From contig CAZXIC010000008.1 of assembly GCA_964640195.1 (NCBI GenBank), positions 1 through 42,928 of the forward strand: 42,928 nucleotides of DNA. Reading direction: 5' to 3'. Numbering within the stretch: position 1 is the stretch's first letter; every line of letters starts with the position of its first letter. A model generated the notes under the pieces. The model was not told the origin of the DNA, made no database searches, and was given only the letters and a program-made list of their open reading frames with translations. The position numbers and the translations under genes are program-made. Positions 14,613 through 22,453 of this stretch are shown in pieces. The DNA comes from CAZXIC01 sp964640195 (lineage in GTDB: Archaea; Iainarchaeota; Iainarchaeia; Iainarchaeales; GCA-2688035).

Positions 14613-16199
14613 TTGAGGGAAGAGCTGAGGAAAACAAGCAGCATCTGCCCCGAATGCCTGCATGTGCTGCCAGCAGCTGTTTTTGCTGAAGCTGGCAAGG
14701 TCTGGATTGAGAAGCGGTGCAAGCAGCACGGCTACTTTAAGGAGTTGTACTGGGGCGATGCCGGCATGTACAAAAAAGCCCGGGAATTCAGCAAGGACGG
14801 CAGAGGACTGTTGAACCCAAACATTAAAGGCAAAATAAGCTGCCCGCAATCATGCGGGTTATGTCCTTTGCATAAAACAAACAGCTCCCTGACAAACATT
14901 GTTCTAACCAACAGGTGTGACCTCAACTGCTGGTACTGCTTTTTTTATGCCCAAAAGGCAGGCTACGTCTACGAGCCTACAATTGAGCAGATTAAAAAAA
15001 TGCTGCAAAAAGTTAGGGAAGAGAAGCCGGTTCCAGGCAATGCGGTCCAGCTGACCGGCGGAGAGCCAACCCTGCGCGAGGATTTGATTGAAATAATCAA
15101 GGCAACCAAAGAACTGGGCTTTGACCACGTGCAGCTGAATACAGACGGCATAAGAATCAGCCAGGATGCAGACTTAACCAAAAGGGTAAGGAGCGCAGGA
15201 GTCAACACGCTTTACCTTTCATTTGACGGGGTAACCCCCAAAACCAATCCCAAAAACCACTGGGAGATTCCAGGCGTGCTTCGCAACTGCAGGAAAGCCA
15301 ATTTGGGCATAGTGCTTGTGCCGACAATAATCAAAACCGTCAACGACCACGAAGCTGGGGATATCATCCGCTTCGGATTCAACAACATTGATATCATCAG
15401 GGCAGTGAATTTCCAGCCAGTTTCATTGGTTGGGCGAATGACGAAAAAGGAGAGGCAAAAGTTCAGGATAACGATTCCCGATGTAATCCATGCCATTGAA
15501 GAGCAGACAAATGCTGAAATCGCTGCAAGCGACTTTTACCCTGTTCCAACTGTTGTGCCTGTTGCGCAGTTCATCGGGCATCTGAGGAAAAAGCCCCAGT
15601 ACGAGCTGTCAGCCCACTTTGCCTGCGGCATGGCAACCTACCTGTTCAAGGATGGCAACAAAATGGTTCCGATTACCCGCTTTTTGGATGTCGATGGCTT
15701 CATTGAATTCCTGAATGGGCAAACAGAAGAACTGCAGAAAGGGAAGAGCAGGTATTTGGTTGGGGCAAGTTCGCTGTTCAAATTCAATTCCTTTATTGAC
15801 AAAAGGAAACTGCCGGCTGACCTTAATTTGGGGAGAATACTGTTTGACGTAGTTGTGAGGCACAATTACCGTTCGCTTGCATTATTCCACCACAAGAGCA
15901 TGTTCGTTGGAATGATGCACTTCATGGATTTGTACAACTATGACATCCAGAGGGTGCAGAGGTGCGCAATCCACTACGCAACACCTGACAGCAAGCACCC
16001 GATTGTGCCGTTTTGCGCATTCAATGTGATTCCGCAGTGGTACAGGGACAAAATACAGAAGCGGTTCGGAATGCCGATTGCTGAGTGGGAGAAAAAAACA
16101 GGCAGAAAACTGCGGGACGATTTGTACAGACGGAACCTGAAGAGGCTCGGGGAGGAAGCGAAAGGAAGGGAAGGGCTGCTAACAGTAAGCGCGATTTAG
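14613..16199 (+). CDS. tes: radical SAM enzyme, tetraether lipid synthase-like
   Basis: A 528-residue protein with the radical SAM triad Cys102-x3-Cys106-x2-Cys109 (CDLNCWYC) and the GGEPT motif. Extra Cys clusters lie before it (CPEC at 12-15, Cys36, and CPQSCGLC at 77-84), consistent with a rubredoxin-like site and auxiliary iron-sulfur clusters. Layout and length match the MJ0619-type family that includes tetraether synthase, which couples archaeol tails into the membrane-spanning GDGT lipids. The start is TTG at 14613, chosen because the frame has no upstream ATG and the N-terminal Cys motif follows at once. It is divergent from a GbsR/MarR-like gene. Confidence 0.78.
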   Translation: MREELRKTSSICPECLHVLPAAVFAEAGKVWIEKRCKQHGYFKELYWGDAGMYKKAREFSKDGRGLLNPNIKGKISCPQSCGLCPLHKTNSSLTNIVLTNRCDLNCWYCFFYAQKAGYVYEPTIEQIKKMLQKVREEKPVPGNAVQLTGGEPTLREDLIEIIKATKELGFDHVQLNTDGIRISQDADLTKRVRSAGVNTLYLSFDGVTPKTNPKNHWEIPGVLRNCRKANLGIVLVPTIIKTVNDHEAGDIIRFGFNNIDIIRAVNFQPVSLVGRMTKKERQKFRITIPDVIHAIEEQTNAEIAASDFYPVPTVVPVAQFIGHLRKKPQYELSAHFACGMATYLFKDGNKMVPITRFLDVDGFIEFLNGQTEELQKGKSRYLVGASSLFKFNSFIDKRKLPADLNLGRILFDVVVRHNYRSLALFHHKSMFVGMMHFMDLYNYDIQRVQRCAIHYATPDSKHPIVPFCAFNVIPQWYRDKIQKRFGMPIAEWEKKTGRKLRDDLYRRNLKRLGEEAKGREGLLTVSAI

Positions 16200-16207
16200 G
16201 CTGCGCG

Positions 16208-16342
16208 TCATTTTCCCTTCTTCCTCTTGCCCTTTTGTTTCGGGCCTTTTGGGCCAAACCTGCCAGCCCTCTCTTTTATTTCTTCCTCTGTGAAAATCTC
16301 TTTTTGCCTCAGCCTTGCAAGGAAATCCTTCACTCTTTTCAT
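16208..16342 (-). CDS. 44-residue basic protein
   Basis: A short frame, ATG 16342 to TGA 16208, encodes MKRVKDFLARLRQKEIFTEE followed by a Gly-Pro-Lys-Arg rich tail. It is convergent with the lipid synthase gene and ends nine bases from its stop. The N-terminal amphipathic helix and basic tail look protein-like rather than random. No family is recognised; nucleic-acid or ribosome binding would suit the charge. Confidence 0.45.
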   Translation of the reverse strand: MKRVKDFLARLRQKEIFTEEEIKERAGRFGPKGPKQKGKRKKGK

Positions 16343-16361
16343 CTTTGCTCAGCTCCAAAAA

Positions 16362-16433
16362 AGCCCTCGGTGGGATTCGAACCCGCGACCCCGAGTTTAC
16401 AAAACTCGTGCTCTACCACTGAGCTACGAGGGC
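16362..16433 (-). tRNA. tRNA-Thr (TGT)
   Basis: The gene is intronless. The acceptor GCCCTCG pairs with CGAGGGC, the discriminator is T (usual for archaeal tRNA-Thr), the anticodon stem CGAGT/ACTCG encloses TTTGTAA, and the T arm GCGGG/CCCAC contains TTCGAAT. Confidence 0.95.
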
Positions 16434-16481
16434 AGCATTTGCCTGCAATTACCCAATCTTAATCCCAATAAGCATTAAAAA

Positions 16482-17096
16482 TTATTTTGCTCGCGCTTCA
16501 GCGCCTTTGCCGTTATTGCTGTTTTGCAGGATAGATGGGTCGATTGCCTCCATCTTCTCCCTTGCATCAACCAGGTTTGCCCTGGTGTCCTTGCAGCCGT
16601 CGTACAAAAGCAGACTGGCCTGCCCGTGGATGCCCGTTCCGGCAAGCCTGTCGTAAGCCATCGTTGCCTCCTCGTAGCAGCACACCCCCATGACCGCTTT
16701 CGGCTTGTATTTTTTTATCAGCTTGTGGACCATGCTGCCGCCAGGAGTAATAAAAACAGAATGGTAGCCGAGCTCCTCTGCCCAGCCAATTAATTTGCTG
16801 AGGTCGCACTTGCCGCATCGCCTGCACTGCAGCCCCTCATCGCTGTACTTTGCCTTGCACCTTTTGCTGTCCCTCATGCAGTGCGGCAAAAACAGGATGC
16901 GCTCACTGTAAGGGGTTACCTTGAAGCCGTACTCGCTCAGCTTGTTCCTGATTTCAATGTGCGTGTAGTTGATAAGGCGCTCGTTCAGCCCGAAGCGCTT
17001 TGCAATAACCTGGGTTGCCTTTGCAATGTCCAGGTGCGTTGTCCTGTCAATCAAATCAGCAACAGCTTTCTTTATTTTCGTGGTGATAGCAACCAT
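16482..17096 (-). CDS. DUF116-family protein
   Basis: A 204-residue protein of the DUF116 type. The central region has LPHCMR, a Cys cluster of the form C...GLQCRRCGKC, and VMGVCCYEEA. These suggest a bound metal or iron-sulfur cluster. The family occurs in archaea and some anaerobic bacteria and has no established activity. It sits upstream of tRNA-Thr on the same strand, and its N-terminus is helical. Confidence 0.8.
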   Translation of the reverse strand: MVAITTKIKKAVADLIDRTTHLDIAKATQVIAKRFGLNERLINYTHIEIRNKLSEYGFKVTPYSERILFLPHCMRDSKRCKAKYSDEGLQCRRCGKCDLSKLIGWAEELGYHSVFITPGGSMVHKLIKKYKPKAVMGVCCYEEATMAYDRLAGTGIHGQASLLLYDGCKDTRANLVDAREKMEAIDPSILQNSNNGKGAEARAK

Positions 17097-17185
17097 TTTA
17101 CTCCAATAAAATCTGGTTCAGAAAAGGTTAAATAACTAAAGAAAAGCCGTCTGGGAAAAGGCTTGCGAGAACGCCTTAAGGCAAG

Positions 17186-17198
17186 TGCCCCGACTGGG
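17186..17198 (-). repeat. tRNA-Glu 3'-end remnant
   Basis: TGCCCCGACTGGG is a 13-base exact copy of the discriminator, acceptor and T-stem bases of tRNA-Glu (17716-17728), in the same orientation. It lies 530 bases from the gene, with one 126-residue gene between. This repeats on a small scale the pattern seen at tRNA-Tyr. Confidence 0.5.
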
Positions 17199-17268
17199 CT
17201 TGTAACAAAAAGTTAAACGCCCCAAGGCATTTTAGCCGAATTAATATTGCTATGGTGGCAAGTTCTTT

Positions 17269-17649
17269 TTACTGTTTCGGCAGGGGCTCTATTGGAATGC
17301 CAAGTTTCTTAAAGACAGCAATTATTTTTTCTTGCTCATCTGCTTTAATCATAAAATAGAAATTCTTTTTTGGGTATTTTGGGCCGTTGTAATTAAGTTG
17401 AACAAATCTGTAGTTGGAGCCAATAATATAATTACCTAAACCGGGCTTTTTAAGACCCTTCAAAAATTTTATTGATGTAATATCCTTAATATCCAACACA
17501 AATTTTTTGAACCAACCACAAAAAATAGAGAGCATTATCTTATCGTTGGTTATCTCAACAGAGGCAACTAACGAGCCGCCTCTATACCAAAAAAATGAAC
17601 GAACGGGTCCAACTATTACAAGGGCCCTCTTCTTGTATAATTGCGCCAT
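17269..17649 (-). CDS. 126-residue hypothetical protein
   Basis: The protein is rich in beta strands and aromatic residues (FFWYRGG, IFCGWFKKFVLDIKDITSIKF, YRFVQLNYNG) with a C-terminal helix (KADEQEKIIAVFKKLGI). The pattern recalls PH-like domains, but I cannot assign a family. Its base composition is more AT-rich than its neighbours. It is flanked by tRNA-Glu and a 13-base copy of the tRNA-Glu 3' end, so it may have entered by integration. Confidence 0.55.
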   Translation of the reverse strand: MAQLYKKRALVIVGPVRSFFWYRGGSLVASVEITNDKIMLSIFCGWFKKFVLDIKDITSIKFLKGLKKPGLGNYIIGSNYRFVQLNYNGPKYPKKNFYFMIKADEQEKIIAVFKKLGIPIEPLPKQ

Positions 17650-17715
17650 AGCAACCGATAAAGTCCTTCCCCTATTTTATTCTTTCCCTAGGGGATTATG
17701 AACTCAAAACTCTTT

Positions 17716-17824
17716 TGCCCCGACTGGGATTTGAACCCAGGTTTTCGGCGTGAGAGGCCGATGTCCTAACAGCAATTCCCATCTTAATAGATAAAGAATT
17801 CTAACCGGGCTAGACTATCGGGGC
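17716..17824 (-). tRNA. tRNA-Glu (CTC) with D-loop intron
   Basis: The acceptor GCCCCGA/TCGGGGC, anticodon stem TCGGC/GCCGA with loop CTCTCAC, and T arm CTGGG/CCCAG are complete. The D arm is split by about 35 extra bases: TTAG at the end of the 5' exon reappears as TTAG before GGAC. Removing one repeat unit plus the insert restores GTCTAGCCCGGTTAGGAC. The intron is therefore at a non-canonical D-loop position. The upstream homing endonuclease frame runs into the first 15 bases. Confidence 0.88.
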
Positions 17825-18751
17825 GCTACAAAATTTTTCAAATCTTTTCCTGTGTTTTGGGTTGTTAAATCCAATCTCTTTGAAGTATTTAATTACATCT
17901 TCTGAGTTGCCAATAGAGCAACTCTGACAGAGGCTATTGCGCTTCTCTGTCCACTTAGATACTCTGTATCCTAAAATTTTTAAGGCTTTAGTGAAGGCTC
18001 TTCTGATTTCGGGTGAAGCGTTACTGAACCAAATAGAAGGTGTTTTATGCTTCTTTGTTTTGGGATAAATGCTTCCGTCGGTATCGATTAGACCCCCTAT
18101 ACACGCTCTCAGATAGTTTTTATCTTTAAAGACCCACCCCGGGATTGATGTCCCGCTATTTACTTTATTCCCTGGTTTTAGCCCAAAATATTTCAGAGTA
18201 AAATTGAGGCTTTTGCTTTGCTTGGATAGAATAATCACTTTTTTGCCCCCTTTGGCATAAATGCTTGGTTTAAAGCCAAACAATTTTTGGAATAATCCAC
18301 AAACATTTTCCGTTAGATACTCATAGTCATCTTGCTTGTGCCCAAAAACCCTTGTTTGGTAAATACTCTTTTCGGGCATCTCTTGAAGGTTTCCGTCGCC
18401 CAGCATAACGCCCACAAATTCTGCAAGCTCTTTGCTTGGTTTGGATAGCAAGAGTCGCGGTTTTATAGGCTTAAAGATTGAGTTTTTCCCGCCTTTTACT
18501 CTCCCCCAGTTTCTGTCTAATACCGCAATTATATGATTGTCATATCTTTTGCCAGCGATGTCACTTAATTTCTCATACGCATCTGCCTTCAAACTTCTAA
18601 TCTCATTCCGAAGCTCATTTTTAAGATATCCTTCGCATACCCCCAAGCGCAGGGACAATTCTCGCCAACTGAAATTATTTCGGTGTTTGGCTTTCTCAAT
18701 CAATCCTCGTTGTTTTCCTTTCGCTAGTTTGATTCGTTTATCGGGGTCCAT
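17810..18751 (-). CDS. LAGLIDADG homing endonuclease
   Basis: A protein of about 313 residues with two dodecapeptide motifs, LAEFVGVMLGDG (about 109-120) and LRACIGGLIDTDG (about 214-226). Each ends in the acidic residue that coordinates the catalytic metal. An N-terminal helix-turn-helix-like region (WRELSLRLGV) precedes them. I preferred ATG 18751 over 18841, since the extra 30 residues look non-conserved. Its TAG stop lies inside tRNA-Glu (in GTCTAG of the D stem), so gene and tRNA overlap by 15 bases on the same strand. It may be the homing enzyme of the tRNA intron or of a lost intron or intein. Confidence 0.85.
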   Translation of the reverse strand: MDPDKRIKLAKGKQRGLIEKAKHRNNFSWRELSLRLGVCEGYLKNELRNEIRSLKADAYEKLSDIAGKRYDNHIIAVLDRNWGRVKGGKNSIFKPIKPRLLLSKPSKELAEFVGVMLGDGNLQEMPEKSIYQTRVFGHKQDDYEYLTENVCGLFQKLFGFKPSIYAKGGKKVIILSKQSKSLNFTLKYFGLKPGNKVNSGTSIPGWVFKDKNYLRACIGGLIDTDGSIYPKTKKHKTPSIWFSNASPEIRRAFTKALKILGYRVSKWTEKRNSLCQSCSIGNSEDVIKYFKEIGFNNPKHRKRFEKFCSAPIV

Positions 18752-18784
18752 TATAGAATTACAAAAGTGTGATTTAAAACTGCT

Positions 18785-19190
18785 TTGAAAGAGTGGACTT
18801 CCGCTGTTCCTGTTTAGGCTTGGAACTTTATCCGAATTCATCGAGTCACCTCCAATTGATTATGAATTTTTTCGTGGACGTCTTGCGGATTTTGGAGATA
18901 TTAAAGTCTTTCCACCCGAAGCCAGAATTTATTTGTGGAAAGATTTAAATCGAGAAAATCCGAGTCCTAAGAAAAAATTCCTTATTGGAGGTGATGAAGT
19001 TTTGATACAAACGAAAAGAACAAAAATAACAAAGACACTTATCTATAATATTGTGATGAGCAGGCTGAGCCCTGAGTCGTTTCACCTGCTGTACGTTGCG
19101 AGCGGAGCGAGCACAGTCCATGCGAGCGCTAGCGAGTATGGGCTTACGTGCAGCCGGCGTTCCGGCTATGAAGAAGATTTTGAGTGCTGA
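18785..19190 (+). pseudogene. start-less open frame, possible gene remnant
   Basis: The plus strand is open for 135 codons and reads protein-like in the first half (FFRGRLADFGDIKVFPPEARI and FLIGGDEVLIQTKRTK). There is no ATG or GTG near its beginning, only a TTG at 18933. The second half turns into GC-rich repetitive sequence. It may be a fragment of a gene disrupted by the homing endonuclease. The rest of 18752-19314 shows only GCGAGCG-type repeats (19100-19140) and an AAACCTTTT/AAAAGGTTT hairpin (19203-19224). Confidence 0.25.
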
Positions 19191-19314
19191 AGCCTTTTCT
19201 TTAAACCTTTTAAAAAAAGGTTTGCGAAAAAAAATGCTTCGCAAGAAAAAGAAAAGCCTTGGGAAAAGAAAACCAGAATGAGGGCGAAAAATAATCAAGC
19301 CTGCATTTCTACCT

Positions 19315-19824
19315 TTAACCTAATTCTAGCTCAACAGAATTGGAGTTCGCGGAGCCTATGCTTATTTTGCTTGCGCTTGTTTCCTCCCTGCACAGCCTTG
19401 CCCTTGCTGCTGCGCTCTGCCCAGCACGCAGAAGTTCTATTGCGCAGTTGCTGCAGGCAATCACTCTCACGCCAGAAGGGAAGCGCATAAAAACCTTTTC
19501 CGCATCGCTCTGCCCGCTGTTCTCAATTCTTATCTCTACAACCGCTTCCCCAGGGCACTGCGGAATTGCTTTTCCTACTGTTGTGCTTGCTTCCAGCTCT
19601 GTTCTCTGCAGGACTGAGAGGGAGAGGCCTGCGCTGACTGCTGCCTGTTCAGCACTGTCCTGATTTTCATCTGCTGTGCCCTGTAACTGAGTGCTCTGCC
19701 CCGCCCTAAGCAGCCCGAATAAGCCCCTGCCGTCAATAATGCCTGATGAGAAAGAGAAAAGCAGCGCAATGAAAAGGAGTGCCATCCCCAGCGCGAACAA
19801 CTGGTTCCTGTTCATGGCATTCAC
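19315..19824 (-). CDS. membrane-anchored small secreted protein
   Basis: A 169-residue protein with one N-terminal hydrophobic segment (ALGMALLFIALLFSF) and an extracellular part rich in Ala, Ser, Glu and Gln. The latter contains a beta-sandwich-like stretch (AVVEIRIENSGQSDAEKVFMRF) and a Cys pair (CSNC). Its start overlaps the preceding gene's stop by four bases (ATGA), so it is co-translated with the DUF4430/alpha-barrel protein and probably works with it at the surface. No named family is recognised. Confidence 0.6.
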   Translation of the reverse strand: MNAMNRNQLFALGMALLFIALLFSFSSGIIDGRGLFGLLRAGQSTQLQGTADENQDSAEQAAVSAGLSLSVLQRTELEASTTVGKAIPQCPGEAVVEIRIENSGQSDAEKVFMRFPSGVRVIACSNCAIELLRAGQSAAARARLCREETSASKISIGSANSNSVELELG

Positions 19825-21377
19825 TGTGCCTGTTCCATTGAAAGGCTCACTGAAAGCGAGGCTGATGCAACGCTGAACTGCAGCATGTTGCTGGCTGCTG
19901 TTCCGGCAACGCCTGTTCCTGATACAATCGCCTGAACGCTCCTTTCGCCTTCTTCCAGCAAATCCACGTAGATTACAGCCTCAGCTGTTTCGTTTGGCTT
20001 TATTTCAGCTATGCCCAGCTCGCTTGTTTCCTGCTGCACCCAGCTGTCTGGAATGCCCTGCAGTGAGATTGAAACGTTTTTTGCGGAAACGCTGCCGGTG
20101 TTTGTTATTGTGACAGTGAATTTCGCAACGCTGCCAATGGCAATGGTATCTGGACTGCTGTCAGGCAGCTGCTTTTTTGTCGGCAGGATTTCTTCGCTCA
20201 GCGCTATTGCCGCAAGTGCAGTGTCAACCGCATTTGAATTCACACCGTCTCTTCCAAAGCCGTCGTCTGGCAACTGCAATCCCTTAAGGCACTGCCTTGC
20301 TTCGGACGAGTCTTCATCATATGACATCAGTGCCATTGCACCAAGTGCGGTAGTATAAGCGTTTGAAAGGCAGCCCTGCTGGCTCTGCTGCTCTTGAATC
20401 CAGCCAAGCGCATCCTCTACTGCCTGGTCTTTTTCCTTTCCAGATGATGCGAATGCAATCAGCGCTTCTGCAGTGAAATCCTGGGCGCTTCCCTGCCCTG
20501 CCTTGTATCCGAAGCCCCCATCCAGGTTCTGCGCTGAAAGCAGGTAATCAACAGGCGTTTTGCCGCTTTTTGTGGGAAGGGGCTGAGCTGCTGCATTGAA
20601 AGCCATCGCAGCCCAAGCTGTTGTGTCCACGTCGCTTTCTCCCCAGCCGCTGAAGCCGCCGTCGTTTTCCTGTTTTGACAGGAGGAAATCAATGGAGGTA
20701 GCGCTGTCCTTTCTGAAGTCCTCAATGTTCAAGCCGTTTGCTATCAGGCCCATTATTGAAACAGCCGTGTGCAGGGCATCACTGTCAAAGCCGGGGTAAA
20801 AGAAACCAGCATCTTCTCCCTGGTTTGCGAGCAAATAGTCTGCTGCGTTTTGCTTCACTGTCCTGTTTCCCTCCAAAAGGTTCAGTGCGATTAGGGCAAA
20901 GGCGGTTCCCCAGACGCTGTGCGAGCCGATTTCACCGCTTTGCTGCTGGTTTTCTGCAAGCCATTCAACCGCTTCTTCAACCACAGCCTCTGCTGTTTTG
21001 CTTGGTGCGTCATCAAACCCGAGTTCAATTACATCATCTTCGCTTAGAACATAGCCGCTTATCCCAACAGTTGCTGCTTCGCTGTTTACCCAGAAGTGCC
21101 AGTACTGTTCCGTTGTATTGTTTATGCCGTTTATCCCGTTAACAAACCAACCGCCAAATGATTCGTAGTAGGTCATGTTCATGTCAAGCCCGTATTGTTG
21201 CGCAACACGCATGAATGCACTGAAGGCGTTTGCGTCTTCGGAAACGCTGATTGATTCCTCAATATCTGCGAAGGTTTCGGCAGGGAAGTTGTAGATTACA
21301 GTAACCTCCTTTGCAAACCCTGCAGGCGCCAGCAGTAAAAGCGCGAAAAATAAAAGCAGCCATCCCTTCAATTGCAT
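19821..21377 (-). CDS. secreted DUF4430 plus alpha/alpha-barrel protein (intrinsic-factor-like parts)
   Basis: A protein of about 518 residues with a signal peptide ending near AGFA. A DUF4430 domain follows (about 25-125; FGGWFVNGINGI, YWHFWVNSEAATVG). Six helical repeats of the prenyltransferase/terpenoid-cyclase type come next (about 130-400; e.g. QENDGGFSGWGE, QNLDGGFGY). A CARDB/NEW3-like beta domain (about 410-500) ends the protein. Human intrinsic factor joins the same two modules, alpha/alpha barrel and DUF4430, in the opposite order to bind cobalamin. Ligand binding here is inferred only. ATG 21377 was chosen; a TTG at 21386 is also open. Confidence 0.72.
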   Translation of the reverse strand: MQLKGWLLLFFALLLLAPAGFAKEVTVIYNFPAETFADIEESISVSEDANAFSAFMRVAQQYGLDMNMTYYESFGGWFVNGINGINNTTEQYWHFWVNSEAATVGISGYVLSEDDVIELGFDDAPSKTAEAVVEEAVEWLAENQQQSGEIGSHSVWGTAFALIALNLLEGNRTVKQNAADYLLANQGEDAGFFYPGFDSDALHTAVSIMGLIANGLNIEDFRKDSATSIDFLLSKQENDGGFSGWGESDVDTTAWAAMAFNAAAQPLPTKSGKTPVDYLLSAQNLDGGFGYKAGQGSAQDFTAEALIAFASSGKEKDQAVEDALGWIQEQQSQQGCLSNAYTTALGAMALMSYDEDSSEARQCLKGLQLPDDGFGRDGVNSNAVDTALAAIALSEEILPTKKQLPDSSPDTIAIGSVAKFTVTITNTGSVSAKNVSISLQGIPDSWVQQETSELGIAEIKPNETAEAVIYVDLLEEGERSVQAIVSGTGVAGTAASNMLQFSVASASLSVSLSMEQAQ

Positions 21378-21410
21378 CCCCTCCAATTTTTAAGGAAAGA
21401 TTGCAATAAG

Positions 21411-21430
21411 TTCTTAAATTGTTTCTTAAA
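21411..21430. promoter_or_regulatory. TTCTTAAA direct repeats in divergent promoter
   Basis: TTCTTAAA occurs at 21411-21418 and again at 21423-21430, one helical turn apart, between the divergent DUF4430/barrel gene and the HTH-DUF4430 gene. The spacing suits a regulator binding on one face of the helix; the adjacent HTH protein is the obvious candidate. Confidence 0.4.
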
Positions 21431-21481
21431 GTGATAATAATCGCTACCCAAAACGATACTATTCCTTTTTGGTGGTTTTCT

Positions 21482-21994
21482 GTGGACGTTTTCAGGGCCT
21501 TGGGGAACAATAATCGGAGGAACATGCTGCTGATTCTGATGCGCAAGCAGATGCATATCAGTGCTTTGGCAAAAGAGCTGAACATTGCTGGGCCGGTTGC
21601 ACTAAAGCACGCAAAAATTCTGGAGGAACTTGGCTTTATTGAGAGAGCAAGATTCGGGAACACGCATGTTCTGCGCCTGAGGAAAGAAGCCTTGGAGAAG
21701 ATAAAGAGGCTTTGGGACTTGTTTGAAAAGCCGCTGGTTGTTGAGGTGGCCAAGGGAACCACAATGCTTGATGCCCTGCGCAGGGTTTCAGGGCTGCAGA
21801 TTGAGAAAAGCAAGGACGGTGCTTTAATCAAGAGCGTTGACGGAAAAGAGGGCTACTACATTTACGAGGTTGACGGGCAGCTGGTTGAAAAGAGTGCGGA
21901 CAGGTTCAGGATATCAAAGAGCATGGAGGTTGAGCTGAAGAGGCTGCTGCCTGTTGTAGGAAAAAAAATAATTGTAAAAGTCAAGAAACCTTAA
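21482..21994 (+). CDS. ArsR-like HTH regulator fused to a DUF4430-like domain
   Basis: A protein of about 170 residues from the GTG at 21482 (VDVFRALGNNNRRNML, the usual ArsR opening). The winged helix runs to about residue 75 (ISALAKELNIAGPVALKHAKILEELGFI). The C-terminal half reads as a compact DUF4430: VEVAKGTTMLDALRRV, then ALIKSVDGKEGYYIYEVDGQ and SADRFRI. This would put the ligand-binding fold of its neighbours onto a DNA-binding domain, suggesting a sensor for the same ligand. Its 3' end overlaps the convergent DUF4430 gene by four bases. Residues upstream of the GTG (to 21419) are probably not translated. Confidence 0.7.
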   Translation: MDVFRALGNNNRRNMLLILMRKQMHISALAKELNIAGPVALKHAKILEELGFIERARFGNTHVLRLRKEALEKIKRLWDLFEKPLVVEVAKGTTMLDALRRVSGLQIEKSKDGALIKSVDGKEGYYIYEVDGQLVEKSADRFRISKSMEVELKRLLPVVGKKIIVKVKKP

Positions 21995-22452
21995 TCTGTA
22001 TAGGATTCTATTTCCTCTGTCTTCCATTCAATCAGGGTGTTCTCTTCCAGGAAAATCTGGCTGATCCCAACAGCTGACTGCTTGCCGTTCACGTACAGCG
22101 CCCAGAAGCTATCTTCACCCGGAGAAACGCCGTTAATTGAATTGACCATCACTCCGATTCCAGAATACTCGGTGTAATCAAGCGAGGGGTCTGCCTGGAG
22201 CATTGCCTCAAAGGCGCTTGTTCCCCTCTTTACCTTGATTGCCTTGTCCAGAACCATCTGCTTGCCTGCTGTTGCCTTTAAGATGACTGTCACTGTTTCT
22301 TGCCCACTGCCTTGCCCTGGGGCAATCAGGTAGCTTTGCGCTATGCCGTTGTACACTATCCAGAGGATGACCAATGCTACAAGCCAGAGAAACCAGCTTT
22401 TCCTGATTTTCGCTTCTTTTACTGCCTCTTTGACTATTTGCCCTTCATCCAT
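21991..22452 (-). CDS. membrane-anchored DUF4430 protein
   Basis: A 153-residue protein with a short cytoplasmic N-terminus, one membrane anchor (SWFLWLVALVILWIVYNGI) and an outer DUF4430 domain (TSAFEAML, GVMVNSINGVSPGEDSFWALYVNGKQ... split here, then AVGISQIFL). The fold is that of the transcobalamin C-terminal domain. It starts after the S-component stop with no overlap (TGAAATG), so the two are one operon. It could pass a ligand to the S component. ATG 22452 was chosen over 22467, since the latter would overlap the upstream gene. Confidence 0.75.
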   Translation of the reverse strand: MDEGQIVKEAVKEAKIRKSWFLWLVALVILWIVYNGIAQSYLIAPGQGSGQETVTVILKATAGKQMVLDKAIKVKRGTSAFEAMLQADPSLDYTEYSGIGVMVNSINGVSPGEDSFWALYVNGKQSAVGISQIFLEENTLIEWKTEEIESYTD

Positions 22453-22453
22453 T

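Noticed and set aside
17810..18751. homing endonuclease as an intein
   Set aside because: There is no splicing motif (N-terminal Cys/Ser block or C-terminal His-Asn) and no flanking host protein sequence; it is free-standing.
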